64,000 nt of DNA from Deltaproteobacteria bacterium. Its GTDB lineage: Bacteria > Myxococcota_A > Polyangia > DRWM01 > JAAZOP01. The notes under the pieces are model-generated. The model was not told where the DNA came from. It made no database searches and saw only the letters and a list, made by a program, of their open reading frames with translations. The stretch's first letter is position 1, and each line of letters begins with the position of its first letter. Where the stretch lies: the NCBI GenBank assembly GCA_016218815.1, contig JACRCX010000104.1, positions 1-64,000 on the forward strand. The letters run 5' to 3'. Shown here in pieces: positions 40,342 to 49,829 of the stretch. Position numbers and translations under genes: made by a program.

Positions 40342-42810
40342 ATGGGCGAGCGGAGGGGTGGGGAGGGGCTGCGGGTCGCGCTGGTCGGGCGGCGGCTGCC
40401 GGACAACGAGAACCTGGGCCTGGGCTACCTGCGTGCGGCGTTGGGCGAGGCCGGGTTCGCGGCGGAGACGCACGTGCTCAACGGGGCGGCGGACGTCGCG
40501 CGCATCGGGGCCGCGCTGCTGGCGCGGCCGCCGGGACTGGTCGGGCTGTCCCTGGCCGACGGGGGGTCGGCGTTGCTGCCGCTGGCGCTGGGGGAGCTGC
40601 TTCGCGCGCGCGGCTACGCCGGGCACGTGACGTGCGGCGGGGCGTTCGCGACGCTGGCGCGGCGGTGGCTGCTCGATCGCTACTCCTGGCTGGGGAGCGT
40701 GGTGCGCTTCGCGGGGGAAGTGCCGCTGTGCGGGCTGGCGGCGCGGCTGGCGGCGGGGGGGGCGGCGGCGGGGGTGCCCGGGGTGACGACGCGGGAGGGG
40801 GACGGGCCGCCGGCGCCGGTGACCGACGAGTCGCCGCTGCGGCTGCGCGCGGTGCGCGACGAGCTGCCGCGCATCCTGGGGCACGGCGCGGCGCACATCG
40901 CCGCGACCCGGGGGTGCCTCGGCCGCTGCCTCTACTGCGGTCCGGCGGCGATCCAGGCGCAGGAGCGGGAGGAGGGACGGCGCGACGGGATCGCGCCGGA
41001 GGAGCTGGCACGCTGCGGCGTCGGGGGAGTGCGCCGGCGGCGGCTGGACGACGTGTGCGACGAGATGGCCGAGCTGTGGCGCGGGCGCGGCGTCCGCTAC
41101 TTCTACTTCGTCGATGAGCACCTGCTGCCGTACGAGGAGCGCGAGGCGCTGGACTTCCTGGAGGCGTGGCGCGCGGGGCTGCGGCGCCGGCGCGTGGGGA
41201 AGCTCGGCATCGGAGGGATGTTGCGGGCCGACCGGCTGACGCCCGCCGTGGTCCGCTCCTTTGCGGCGGCGGGGCTGGTGCGCGTGTTCCTGGGCCTGGA
41301 GTTCGCGACCGCTGGGGAGGCGAAGCGCTCCGGGCGCCGGGCGCCCGGGGCCGCGGAGCTGGACCTAGTCCGCGAGCTGGCGGCGCTGGGCGTGGTCACG
41401 GTCTCCAACCTGATGCTCGTCCATCCCGAATCGACCCCGGAGACGCTCGCGGCGGGCATCGACTTCCTGTCGCGGATTCCGGCGGGCTCGTTCGAGGCGA
41501 CGCGGATGATGGCCTACCAGGGCACGCGGCTGTGGGAGCGGCTGGGGCGGGAAGGGCGCCTCGACGGCAACCCGCTGCGGTGGGGCTACCGGCTCGACGA
41601 CCCGGTCGTGGAGCGGTTCTCGAGGCTCTTCACCCGGCTCCGGGCCGAGGTTTTTTCCGACTACAGCATCGGGTACCGGACGCACGACGCGCACCTGGCG
41701 TGCGCCCTGCAGCAGCGGCTCGGGCGGCGAACGCCGGCGGGGCTGGCGGAGCGTCTCGAGCGCGTCCGCGGGGCGGTGAACGCGTTGTACGTCGAGGCCT
41801 ACCGCGAGGCGCTGGCGCTGGCGCGCGGGGGCGATGACGCGGCGAGTCGCGAAGCGCTGCTCCGACGGGCGGGGGTGCAAAGCCGCCGCCTGGGGGCGGA
41901 GCTGGAGGGGATCGAGGCCGGGCTGTTGGCGGGACGTCCGGGGGCGCGGCTGCTGGCGCCGATGCGAGCGGCGGCGGCGGGGGCGATCTCGTTCTGCCTG
42001 CTCGCCGGGGGGGCGACGTGTTCGCGCAGCCCGGAGCGGCCGGGCGGCTCGACTCCGCAGCCGGAGTCGGCGGTCCGGGACGACGGCGCGACGGAGGCGG
42101 GGCGGGAATCGCCGCGCGGGAGCGAGGGCGGCGGGGCGGAGGATGCAGCGGCGAGGGAGGAGGAGGCGGGGGAGGCGGAACCGGAGGCGGCGGCAGCGGA
42201 GGCTGGGGGCCCGGAAGCGATCGAGTGCACGGACGAGCGCCGGGCGGCGGACAGCGACGCGTTGCGCAAGCGGGTGGGAGAGGTGGACTCGTGTTTCTCG
42301 GGTTCGGTGCGGGTCTTGGAGGCGACTCCGCAGGTCCTGCGGACGTTCGCCGATGCGGAGGCCGAGCGGCCGCCGAGCGGCGGGGCATACCGGGTCGGCG
42401 AGGACGGCCGCGTCTACGCATACCAGTTCGCGGGCGACTCGGCGGGCTCCGGGTTCGGCCTGCGCACCTGCGACGCGGACACCGGGCGGCGGAGCGAGAA
42501 GCGACTGGCGGAGGCGTTGGAGGGTGAGTCGTACCCGTGCGCGGGACCCTACCTGGACGTCGCGGGTGGGGCGCAGGAGGAGATCCGGCGGATGACGGGG
42601 CGGGTCGGGTCCTGCGGGCGTCAGGGAGGCTACGGCGGGATGGACTTCGAGATCGTGCTGGACGGGACGGGGGCGGTGGTGGACGTCCGGGGCACGGGCG
42701 ATGGCGACGCCTCGGAGGTGCAGCGCTGCGTGCGCGAGGCGCTGCGCGGGCTGTCGTTCCCGTGCCTCGCGGACTTCGAGATCTGCCCGGAGTTCGTGAT
42801 CATCGAGTGA
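40342..42810 (+). CDS. B12-binding-type radical SAM protein fused to a complete lipoprotein
   Basis: An 822-residue frame. Residues 1-165 resemble the cobalamin-binding Rossmann domain (VALVGRRLPDNENLGLGYLR, VGLSLADGG). The radical SAM cluster is at Cys 192, 196 and 199 (TRGCLGRCLYCG), and the TIM-barrel continues to about 470. At residue 541 an in-frame ATG begins MRAAAAGAISFCLLAGGATC, which looks exactly like a lipoprotein signal peptide. It is followed by a Glu/Ala linker and a C-terminal domain with paired Cys (VDSCFSGSV, CVREALRGLSFPC) similar to the TonB-like/AgmX-type C-terminus. It may be one bitopic protein, or two proteins using an internal start at 41962. Confidence 0.8.
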   Translation: MGERRGGEGLRVALVGRRLPDNENLGLGYLRAALGEAGFAAETHVLNGAADVARIGAALLARPPGLVGLSLADGGSALLPLALGELLRARGYAGHVTCGGAFATLARRWLLDRYSWLGSVVRFAGEVPLCGLAARLAAGGAAAGVPGVTTREGDGPPAPVTDESPLRLRAVRDELPRILGHGAAHIAATRGCLGRCLYCGPAAIQAQEREEGRRDGIAPEELARCGVGGVRRRRLDDVCDEMAELWRGRGVRYFYFVDEHLLPYEEREALDFLEAWRAGLRRRRVGKLGIGGMLRADRLTPAVVRSFAAAGLVRVFLGLEFATAGEAKRSGRRAPGAAELDLVRELAALGVVTVSNLMLVHPESTPETLAAGIDFLSRIPAGSFEATRMMAYQGTRLWERLGREGRLDGNPLRWGYRLDDPVVERFSRLFTRLRAEVFSDYSIGYRTHDAHLACALQQRLGRRTPAGLAERLERVRGAVNALYVEAYREALALARGGDDAASREALLRRAGVQSRRLGAELEGIEAGLLAGRPGARLLAPMRAAAAGAISFCLLAGGATCSRSPERPGGSTPQPESAVRDDGATEAGRESPRGSEGGGAEDAAAREEEAGEAEPEAAAAEAGGPEAIECTDERRAADSDALRKRVGEVDSCFSGSVRVLEATPQVLRTFADAEAERPPSGGAYRVGEDGRVYAYQFAGDSAGSGFGLRTCDADTGRRSEKRLAEALEGESYPCAGPYLDVAGGAQEEIRRMTGRVGSCGRQGGYGGMDFEIVLDGTGAVVDVRGTGDGDASEVQRCVREALRGLSFPCLADFEICPEFVIIE

Positions 42811-42938
42811 GGGGCTTGACGGGGGGCGGGACTCGCGCGAAGCTCCGCCCCGGCCTGCGGAGCGGAGCACGGCGACCGATGGACGGTCGGACCGGCTTGT
42901 TTCCGCAAGAGTGTCCGGGGCCGGAGGAGGGAGTGACG

Positions 42939-43214
42939 ATGCGGACGGCAATGATCCTGATCGTGCTCGGACTCGCGGTGGGTGCGTGCAAGAAGGGCGG
43001 CGGCATGGTCGGCGACATCGAGGCTTGGGGCAACGCCTCCTGCGAGTGCAAGGACAAGGCCTGCGCGGAGAAGCAGAAGGAGGAATTCAACAAGCTCGAG
43101 AGCAAGTACCATGACGAGCTGGACAAGATGAACGACGAAACCGAGAAGAAGCTCGACTCGATCCTGGAGAAGGCCAACGGGTGCCTGTCGAAGTTCGACG
43201 TCTCGGCCGGCTAG
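42939..43214 (+). CDS. Small coiled-coil lipoprotein
   Basis: A 91-residue lipoprotein. GGAGGAGGGAGTGACG precedes ATG 42939; a GTG six bases earlier is also possible. The signal ends in LGLAVGACKKGG. The mature part starts with a Cys pair (CECKDKAC) and continues as a charged helix with heptad pattern (EFNKLESKYHDELDKMND), ending in GCLSKFDVSAG. It is probably a small envelope lipoprotein. It converges on the VWA lipoprotein gene, with a shared hairpin between the two. Confidence 0.7.
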   Translation: MRTAMILIVLGLAVGACKKGGGMVGDIEAWGNASCECKDKACAEKQKEEFNKLESKYHDELDKMNDETEKKLDSILEKANGCLSKFDVSAG

Positions 43215-43227
43215 GTTTCCGCGCGGA

Positions 43228-43254
43228 CCCGATCATCAGATGATGATGATCGGG
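43228..43254. terminator. Bidirectional terminator hairpin
   Basis: A perfect 11-bp stem CCCGATCATCA/TGATGATCGGG with a 5-base loop, placed between two convergent genes. Its right half is also the last codons of the minus-strand VWA gene (Pro-Ile-Ile-Ile-Ile-stop). It is positioned to terminate transcription from both sides. There is no T tract on either side. Confidence 0.6.
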
Positions 43255-44333
43255 TTGCACTCCCACATCTCATCGACGATCGTCTGCAACGCGGCCGTGA
43301 GGTCATCGATGTTGCCGGCGGGGATCCACCGACCGAGCACGGTGCCGCCGTTCTCGGCGATGGCGGTGAGCTGCGTCTCGCTCACGCCTTCACCGAAGCC
43401 GATGACGAACGTGCGCACCTGGCGCGAGTCGCGCAGCGCCAGCGTGCTGGCGACGAGCGATTCGGTCACGATGGTGTCTGCCGCCGCCGCGCAATCGAAC
43501 ATGCAGCGCCACGGGGTGGGGCTGCCCAGGCAGCGGGTGGCGCAGTCGTCGTAGCACGTGTCGACGCCGTCGGACACGACGAGCAGCGCGTTGTGGTACG
43601 CGGGATCGTAGAGGCCCGACTCGGTTTCGGTGGTGAGGGCCTCGAAAGCGAAGGCCAGGGGCGTGTTGCCGTCGGGGCCGTGGGACGCGAAGTAGCCATC
43701 GACGGAGGCGGCGCTGGCGGTGGGGACCGGATCGATGACCATGCCATCGATGCTGCAGTCGCCGTCGGTGGGGAAGAGGCCCATCCCCCATTGGATGTCG
43801 GCGGCGGCAGGGCTGGTCATCACGGCCTGCATCGCGGTGCGGGCCTGGTCCCATTTCGAGGCCCCGCCGCTCGCGGGGGTTTCGGACATGCTGCCCGACT
43901 GGTCGATGAGCACGAAGATGCGCAGCAGGCACGGCGCGTCGCACAGGCCGGAGTCGGTGCTGCAGCGCGTGCCGGCGGCGCAGTCGGTCTGCTCCCAGCT
44001 CGAGCCGTCGGCGGCGCAGCGGCGCTGCGTGTCGTCGTCGACGCACTCGGACTGTCCCGGAGGGCAGACGGTCGTGACGCAGGCCCCCAGCCGGCAGGAC
44101 TGTTCCGGCCAGCACGACTCGAGCACCTCGGCCAGGTGCGTGTCCGGATTGCACCGCAGGAGATCCCGCCCGTCGGACGAGCAGTACGGCGTGGTCGAGA
44201 CGCAGCCTCCCGATTCCGACGCTTCGCCGCCGCCGTCCCGGGGCTGCGAGTCCCCGTCCTCCGGCGAACAGCCGGCGAGCGACCAGCCGAGCGCGAGCAC
44301 CGTGGCGAGGGTCGGGCGCAGGGTCCGTTTCAT
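43236..44333 (-). CDS. VWA-domain lipoprotein
   Basis: A 365-residue lipoprotein from ATG 44333 with GAGGTGTGACC upstream. The signal ends in LGWSLAGC (Cys 22). Residues about 40-135 are cysteine-rich. From residue 138 a von Willebrand factor A domain shows the MIDAS motif VLIDQSGSMSE, the conserved Thr in DGNTPLA and the Asp in VVSDGVDTC. The end is NPIIII. Probably a metal-dependent adhesion or assembly module on the cell surface. Confidence 0.85.
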   Translation of the reverse strand: MKRTLRPTLATVLALGWSLAGCSPEDGDSQPRDGGGEASESGGCVSTTPYCSSDGRDLLRCNPDTHLAEVLESCWPEQSCRLGACVTTVCPPGQSECVDDDTQRRCAADGSSWEQTDCAAGTRCSTDSGLCDAPCLLRIFVLIDQSGSMSETPASGGASKWDQARTAMQAVMTSPAAADIQWGMGLFPTDGDCSIDGMVIDPVPTASAASVDGYFASHGPDGNTPLAFAFEALTTETESGLYDPAYHNALLVVSDGVDTCYDDCATRCLGSPTPWRCMFDCAAAADTIVTESLVASTLALRDSRQVRTFVIGFGEGVSETQLTAIAENGGTVLGRWIPAGNIDDLTAALQTIVDEMWECNPIIII

Positions 44334-44442
44334 GGTCACACCTCCGCGAGCCGTGGCGAAGCCGTCGGGGCTCCCTGCGTATGATACGCGGTCGCCGGCG
44401 GCTGGCAAGGACGCGCGCGTTCTTCGTCTTTCGCCCCGGCGG

Positions 44443-45738
44443 TCACTGGCCCGACTTGCCGGAGGAGGAGAGGTGGCGCTCGACGCTGCGCCAGTGGCCC
44501 TCGAGGCCCTCGACGGAGGCGAAGGCGCGCATCGCGGGCGCGTCGCGGCGGAGGGCCTCGGCGTCGTAGCGGACGAGGGAGCTGCGGACGAGGAAGGTGT
44601 GGACGCCGAGCGGGGAGGCGAAGCGGGCGCCGCCGCCCGTCGGGAGGGTGTGGCTCGGCCCCGCGACGTAGTCGCCGACGACCTGGGGGGTGCCGTAGCC
44701 GACGAACACGGCGCCGGCGGCCCGGATGCGTCGCAGGAGCGGGTCGGGCTGGGCGACGGAGAGGACGAGGTGCTCGGGCGCGAGGTGATCGGCGATGGCG
44801 GCGGCCTCGTCGAGCGACCGGGCGACGAAGATGGCGCCGCGGGATTCGAGCGCCTTGCGGGCGATCGTGGCGCGCGGCAGCGTCTCGACCTGCTCGTCGA
44901 TCGCCGCGGCGGTGCGACGGGCGAGCGCGCCGTTGTCGGTGACGAGGATCGCGGTCGACAGCTCGTCGTGCTCCGCCTGCGCGATCATGTCCGCGGCGAG
45001 GACCTCGGGCGACGACCCGGCGTCGGCCACGATGAGGATCTCGCTCGGCCCCGCCAGCATGTCGATGCCGACCTCGCCGTAGACCGCGCGCTTGGCGGCG
45101 GTGACCCAGCGGTTGCCGGGGCCGACGACGAGGTCCACCTGCGGGACGGTTTCGGTGCCGACGGCGAGAGCGGCGATGGCCTGGGCGCCGCCGAGGTCGA
45201 AGACGCGGTCGACGCCGGAGGCGCGGGCGGCGTGCAGGACTTCCGGTCCGGGCGACGGCGTGGCCAGCAGCACCTCCTCCACCCCGGCGACGCGTGCCGG
45301 GACGACGTTCATGATCACGCTGGAGGGGTAGCGCGCGGTGCCGCCGGGAGCGTAGACGCCGACCCGGCGCACCGGTCGCACGAGCTGGCCCAGCAGCATG
45401 CCCTCCTCGCGATAGGTCCAGGAGGGTTCGAGCTGCCGGCGATGGTACGACCGCACGCGCTCGACGGTGCGATGGATCGCCTGGCGGACGTCCGGGGCGA
45501 CGCGTTCGACGGCGCGGTCGAGCGCCGGGCGGGCGACCTCGATCGTGGTGAGGACGCGTCCCTCGAACTTCCCGGTCAGCTCGCGGAGCGCCTCGTCGCC
45601 GCGGGCGCGCACCGCCTCGATGATCCCCCGCACCTCGACCTCGCAGGCGGCGAGGTCGCGCCAGCCGCGCTCCGCGATGCGCGCCAGCAGCTCGTTGGCC
45701 TGCGGGGAAGGTATTTCCAGGATGGGTACCGTCGTCAT
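44443..45738 (-). CDS. hisD: Histidinol dehydrogenase
   Basis: A 431-residue enzyme that oxidises L-histidinol to L-histidine in two NAD+-dependent steps, the last reactions of histidine synthesis. Typical family stretches: RPVRRVGVYAPGGTARYPSS, DLGGAQAIAALAVGTETVP, VVGPGNRWVTAAKR, the zinc-site region AQAEHDELSTAIL, and GAVFVGYGTPQVVGDYVAGP near the C-terminus. The length is normal. The ATG at 45738 follows GGGAGGG. It is isolated from other his genes and divergent from cysS, with 110 bases for both promoters. Confidence 0.95.
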   Translation of the reverse strand: MTTVPILEIPSPQANELLARIAERGWRDLAACEVEVRGIIEAVRARGDEALRELTGKFEGRVLTTIEVARPALDRAVERVAPDVRQAIHRTVERVRSYHRRQLEPSWTYREEGMLLGQLVRPVRRVGVYAPGGTARYPSSVIMNVVPARVAGVEEVLLATPSPGPEVLHAARASGVDRVFDLGGAQAIAALAVGTETVPQVDLVVGPGNRWVTAAKRAVYGEVGIDMLAGPSEILIVADAGSSPEVLAADMIAQAEHDELSTAILVTDNGALARRTAAAIDEQVETLPRATIARKALESRGAIFVARSLDEAAAIADHLAPEHLVLSVAQPDPLLRRIRAAGAVFVGYGTPQVVGDYVAGPSHTLPTGGGARFASPLGVHTFLVRSSLVRYDAEALRRDAPAMRAFASVEGLEGHWRSVERHLSSSGKSGQ

Positions 45739-45848
45739 CGCCACCCTCCCGTCGTGCGCCCGCCGGCGGGCCGGCTGCCGCCCGCCCTTGGCAACCACCG
45801 CCGCGATGGACTAGGTTTCCGGCGTGCCGCAGGAGGGCGCTCGGCCCG

Positions 45849-47357
<1,509 letters not shown>

Positions 47358-47405
47358 CGAGGGGCGGGCGCGCTTGCGCGGGCGAATCGATTCGGAGCGG
47401 CGGTG

Positions 47406-49034
47406 ATGGCGGAAGAAGCGACCGGGACGGCGACCGACGGCAGTCTTGCCGAGAAGCCGCTGCCCGAGCTGCTCGCGCGGCTCGACGGCGAGCGCTTCAC
47501 GGGCGGCCTCGAGCTCTCGGTGAACAACCGGACGCACCGCGTGGTGCTGGCCGAAGGCCGCGTCCTCCGGGTGCAGCTCGCGGTGCCGGTCGAGCCGCTG
47601 GGACGGCTCCTGATCGATCGCGGTTTGATCGATGGGGAGGGGCTGGATCGCGTGCTCAAGCGGCAGCCCGCGACGGGCCGCATGCTCGGCGAGCTGCTGG
47701 TCGAGGAGGGCCGGATCACGGCAGAGGCTTTGGAGGAGGCGCTCGGCCAGCAGGTGCGACGACGGCTGCTGCGCCTGTTCCTGGCCGGGGACGGCTCCTA
47801 CCGTCTGCTGGGCGGCGCCGACGTGCAGGGCGGCCGCGGCGGTCCGGCGCACCCGGTGGACGCGCTGACGGTGCTGCCCGAGGGCGTGCGGAATTCGGTG
47901 AGCGCCGACGAGTTGGAGGTGCGGCTGCAGAAGCGGATGGGGGGCCGGGCGGCGAACGTCCGGCGCGGGGCCGACTGGTCGCGGCTGGGATTCTCGCCGG
48001 CCGAGCAGAGCGCGTGCCGCTTCCTGGCGCGGGGTTCCTGGGACGCGACCGTGGTCCGCTCGGTGCCGCCCGAGCACCGGCCCACGCTGCTGGTGGCCGC
48101 AACCTGCCTGTTCGCGGCGGGGTTCATCACGATGGAGGCGCCGTCCATCGTTCCGCCGCTTGACGCCCCGACGCAAGGCGGCACGGCCGAGTCGCTGCGG
48201 CGGGAGATCGTCGAGCTGCACGCGAACCTGAAGGATCGCACGTTCTTCGAGCGGCTCGGCGTGTCCGAGACCGTCTCGCCGCAGGAGCTGAACGACCGCT
48301 ATCTCGAGCTGGTCAAGCGGTACCACCCGGACCGGGCCGTGCGCCACGGGTTGACGGACATCACGGATCAACTCGAGGAGATCCTGATGTCGATTCGCGA
48401 GGCGTTCGAGACGTTGAACGACCCCGCGCTGCGGGAGGCCTACGCGGCGAAGCTGGGGGGGGGCGGGAGGTCGGTGCCGAGCGACGTGCGGGAGCTGGTC
48501 GACCGCGCGGTCTCGGCCGAGCACTCGTACCAGCTCGCGGTGGTGCTCGAGCGCCAGCACAAGCTGGAGGAGGCGCAGAAGGCGGCGGACGAGGCGTTGC
48601 GGGTCGCGCCCGGGCAGGGCGAGTACGACTGCATGGCGTTGTGGCTGAAGGCCGCCCGGCGGCCGCCGAAGGCATCCGTGGAGGACCTCGTCCAACCGAT
48701 GATGGCGGCGGCGGCGGCGGCGACGAAGCACGAGCGGGCGCAGATGCAGGCGGGGCGGCTGCTGCAGCGGGCGGGCCGCCCGAACGAGGCGATCGAGTTC
48801 TTCCGGCGGGTGCTGGTGCTGAACCCGCAGAACGTCGACGCGGCCCGCGAGATCCGGCTCGCGGAGATGCGAACGAGCCGTGCGCCGCCGCCGTCCCACG
48901 GCGGCGGCCTCCTGGATCGGCTGCTGCGGCGCAAGGCGGGACCGAAGGGCGAGCGTCGACGGGCCGCGGGGAAGCGGAGCGGGGTCGGGACCCGGCGATC
49001 GGTCCGCACGACCGGGGCGCGAAATCGTCCTTGA
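47406..49034 (+). CDS. PATAN (DUF4388) / DnaJ / TPR regulatory protein
   Basis: A 542-residue protein with three parts. Residues about 10-100 match PATAN/DUF4388 (LPELLARLDGERFTGGLELS). Residues about 275-350 are a J-domain (FFERLGVSETVSPQELNDRY, then KRYHPDR with the HPD tripeptide). Residues about 365-490 are TPR-like helices (EEAQKAADEALRVAPGQGEY, ..LNPQNVDAAREIR). The C-terminal 40 residues are highly basic. PATAN/DnaJ/TPR combinations are typical of myxobacteria and are thought to act in protein interactions or signalling. GTG at 47403 is an equally possible start. Confidence 0.85.
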   Translation: MAEEATGTATDGSLAEKPLPELLARLDGERFTGGLELSVNNRTHRVVLAEGRVLRVQLAVPVEPLGRLLIDRGLIDGEGLDRVLKRQPATGRMLGELLVEEGRITAEALEEALGQQVRRRLLRLFLAGDGSYRLLGGADVQGGRGGPAHPVDALTVLPEGVRNSVSADELEVRLQKRMGGRAANVRRGADWSRLGFSPAEQSACRFLARGSWDATVVRSVPPEHRPTLLVAATCLFAAGFITMEAPSIVPPLDAPTQGGTAESLRREIVELHANLKDRTFFERLGVSETVSPQELNDRYLELVKRYHPDRAVRHGLTDITDQLEEILMSIREAFETLNDPALREAYAAKLGGGGRSVPSDVRELVDRAVSAEHSYQLAVVLERQHKLEEAQKAADEALRVAPGQGEYDCMALWLKAARRPPKASVEDLVQPMMAAAAAATKHERAQMQAGRLLQRAGRPNEAIEFFRRVLVLNPQNVDAAREIRLAEMRTSRAPPPSHGGGLLDRLLRRKAGPKGERRRAAGKRSGVGTRRSVRTTGARNRP

Positions 49035-49136
49035 CCCTGACGCTCCGTAAACTCAAACTATAGTGTCCGGGTCGTGTGCGCCGCGGGGTGTTCTCGCGCG
49101 GCACCCGCCGGGACCGGGGATGGGCAAGCGGGACGG

Positions 49137-49781
49137 ATGAAGGGGTATTTCGTCGTCATCGAGGGGATCGACGGTGCGGGCACGACGACCCAGTCTCGGC
49201 TCCTGCACGAGGCGCTGGTGCGCGAGGACGTGCCGGTGCACCTGACGGCGGAACCGAGCGACGGGCCGGTGGGGGTGGTGATCCGGCAGGCGCTGTCGGG
49301 ACGGCTGGTGGTCAAGGGCATGTCGGGACTGCGGGCGCCCGGGTGGACGACGATGGCGCTGCTGTTCGCGGCGGACCGGATGGACCACCTCGATTCGGAG
49401 ATTTTTCCCAATCTGGCGGACGGGATCACGGTGCTCTCCGACCGCTACGTCTATTCCAGCCTGATCTACCAGACGGAGACCTCCGGGGATTTCGGCAACC
49501 TGCCCTGGGTGGAGAACATCAACCGGCTGGCGCCGCGTCCGGATTTGACGATCGTGCTCGACGTGACCTCGGCGGAGGCGACGCGCCGCCGCCGGCATCG
49601 GCGTGAGGTCGAGCAGATCTACGACGACCGGGAGCTGCAGGAGCGCCTGGGGCTGAGGTACCGCGAGCTGCCGGCGCGGTATCCGGGGGACCGGATCGAG
49701 TTGATCGACGGGAACGGCGAGACGCAGGAGGTGCACCGGGCCTGTCTGGCGCTGGTGCGGGGCCTGCGCGGTTCGCGGTAG
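49137..49781 (+). CDS. tmk: Thymidylate kinase
   Basis: A 214-residue enzyme that phosphorylates dTMP to dTDP. The P-loop is EGIDGAGTTTQS, in which the normally conserved Lys of GKS/T is Thr 16. I recall the same form in other deltaproteobacterial thymidylate kinases. The DRYVYSSLIYQ segment and a lid-like Arg cluster (RRRRHRREVE) are present. ATG 49137 was chosen because the kinase begins directly after it. It is followed at 48 bases by three exported-protein genes on the same strand. Confidence 0.88.
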   Translation: MKGYFVVIEGIDGAGTTTQSRLLHEALVREDVPVHLTAEPSDGPVGVVIRQALSGRLVVKGMSGLRAPGWTTMALLFAADRMDHLDSEIFPNLADGITVLSDRYVYSSLIYQTETSGDFGNLPWVENINRLAPRPDLTIVLDVTSAEATRRRRHRREVEQIYDDRELQERLGLRYRELPARYPGDRIELIDGNGETQEVHRACLALVRGLRGSR

Positions 49782-49829
49782 GGTCGGGTGACCGTTGGGA
49801 CAGCGGCCGGGCGGCCGCGGGAGGGTACG

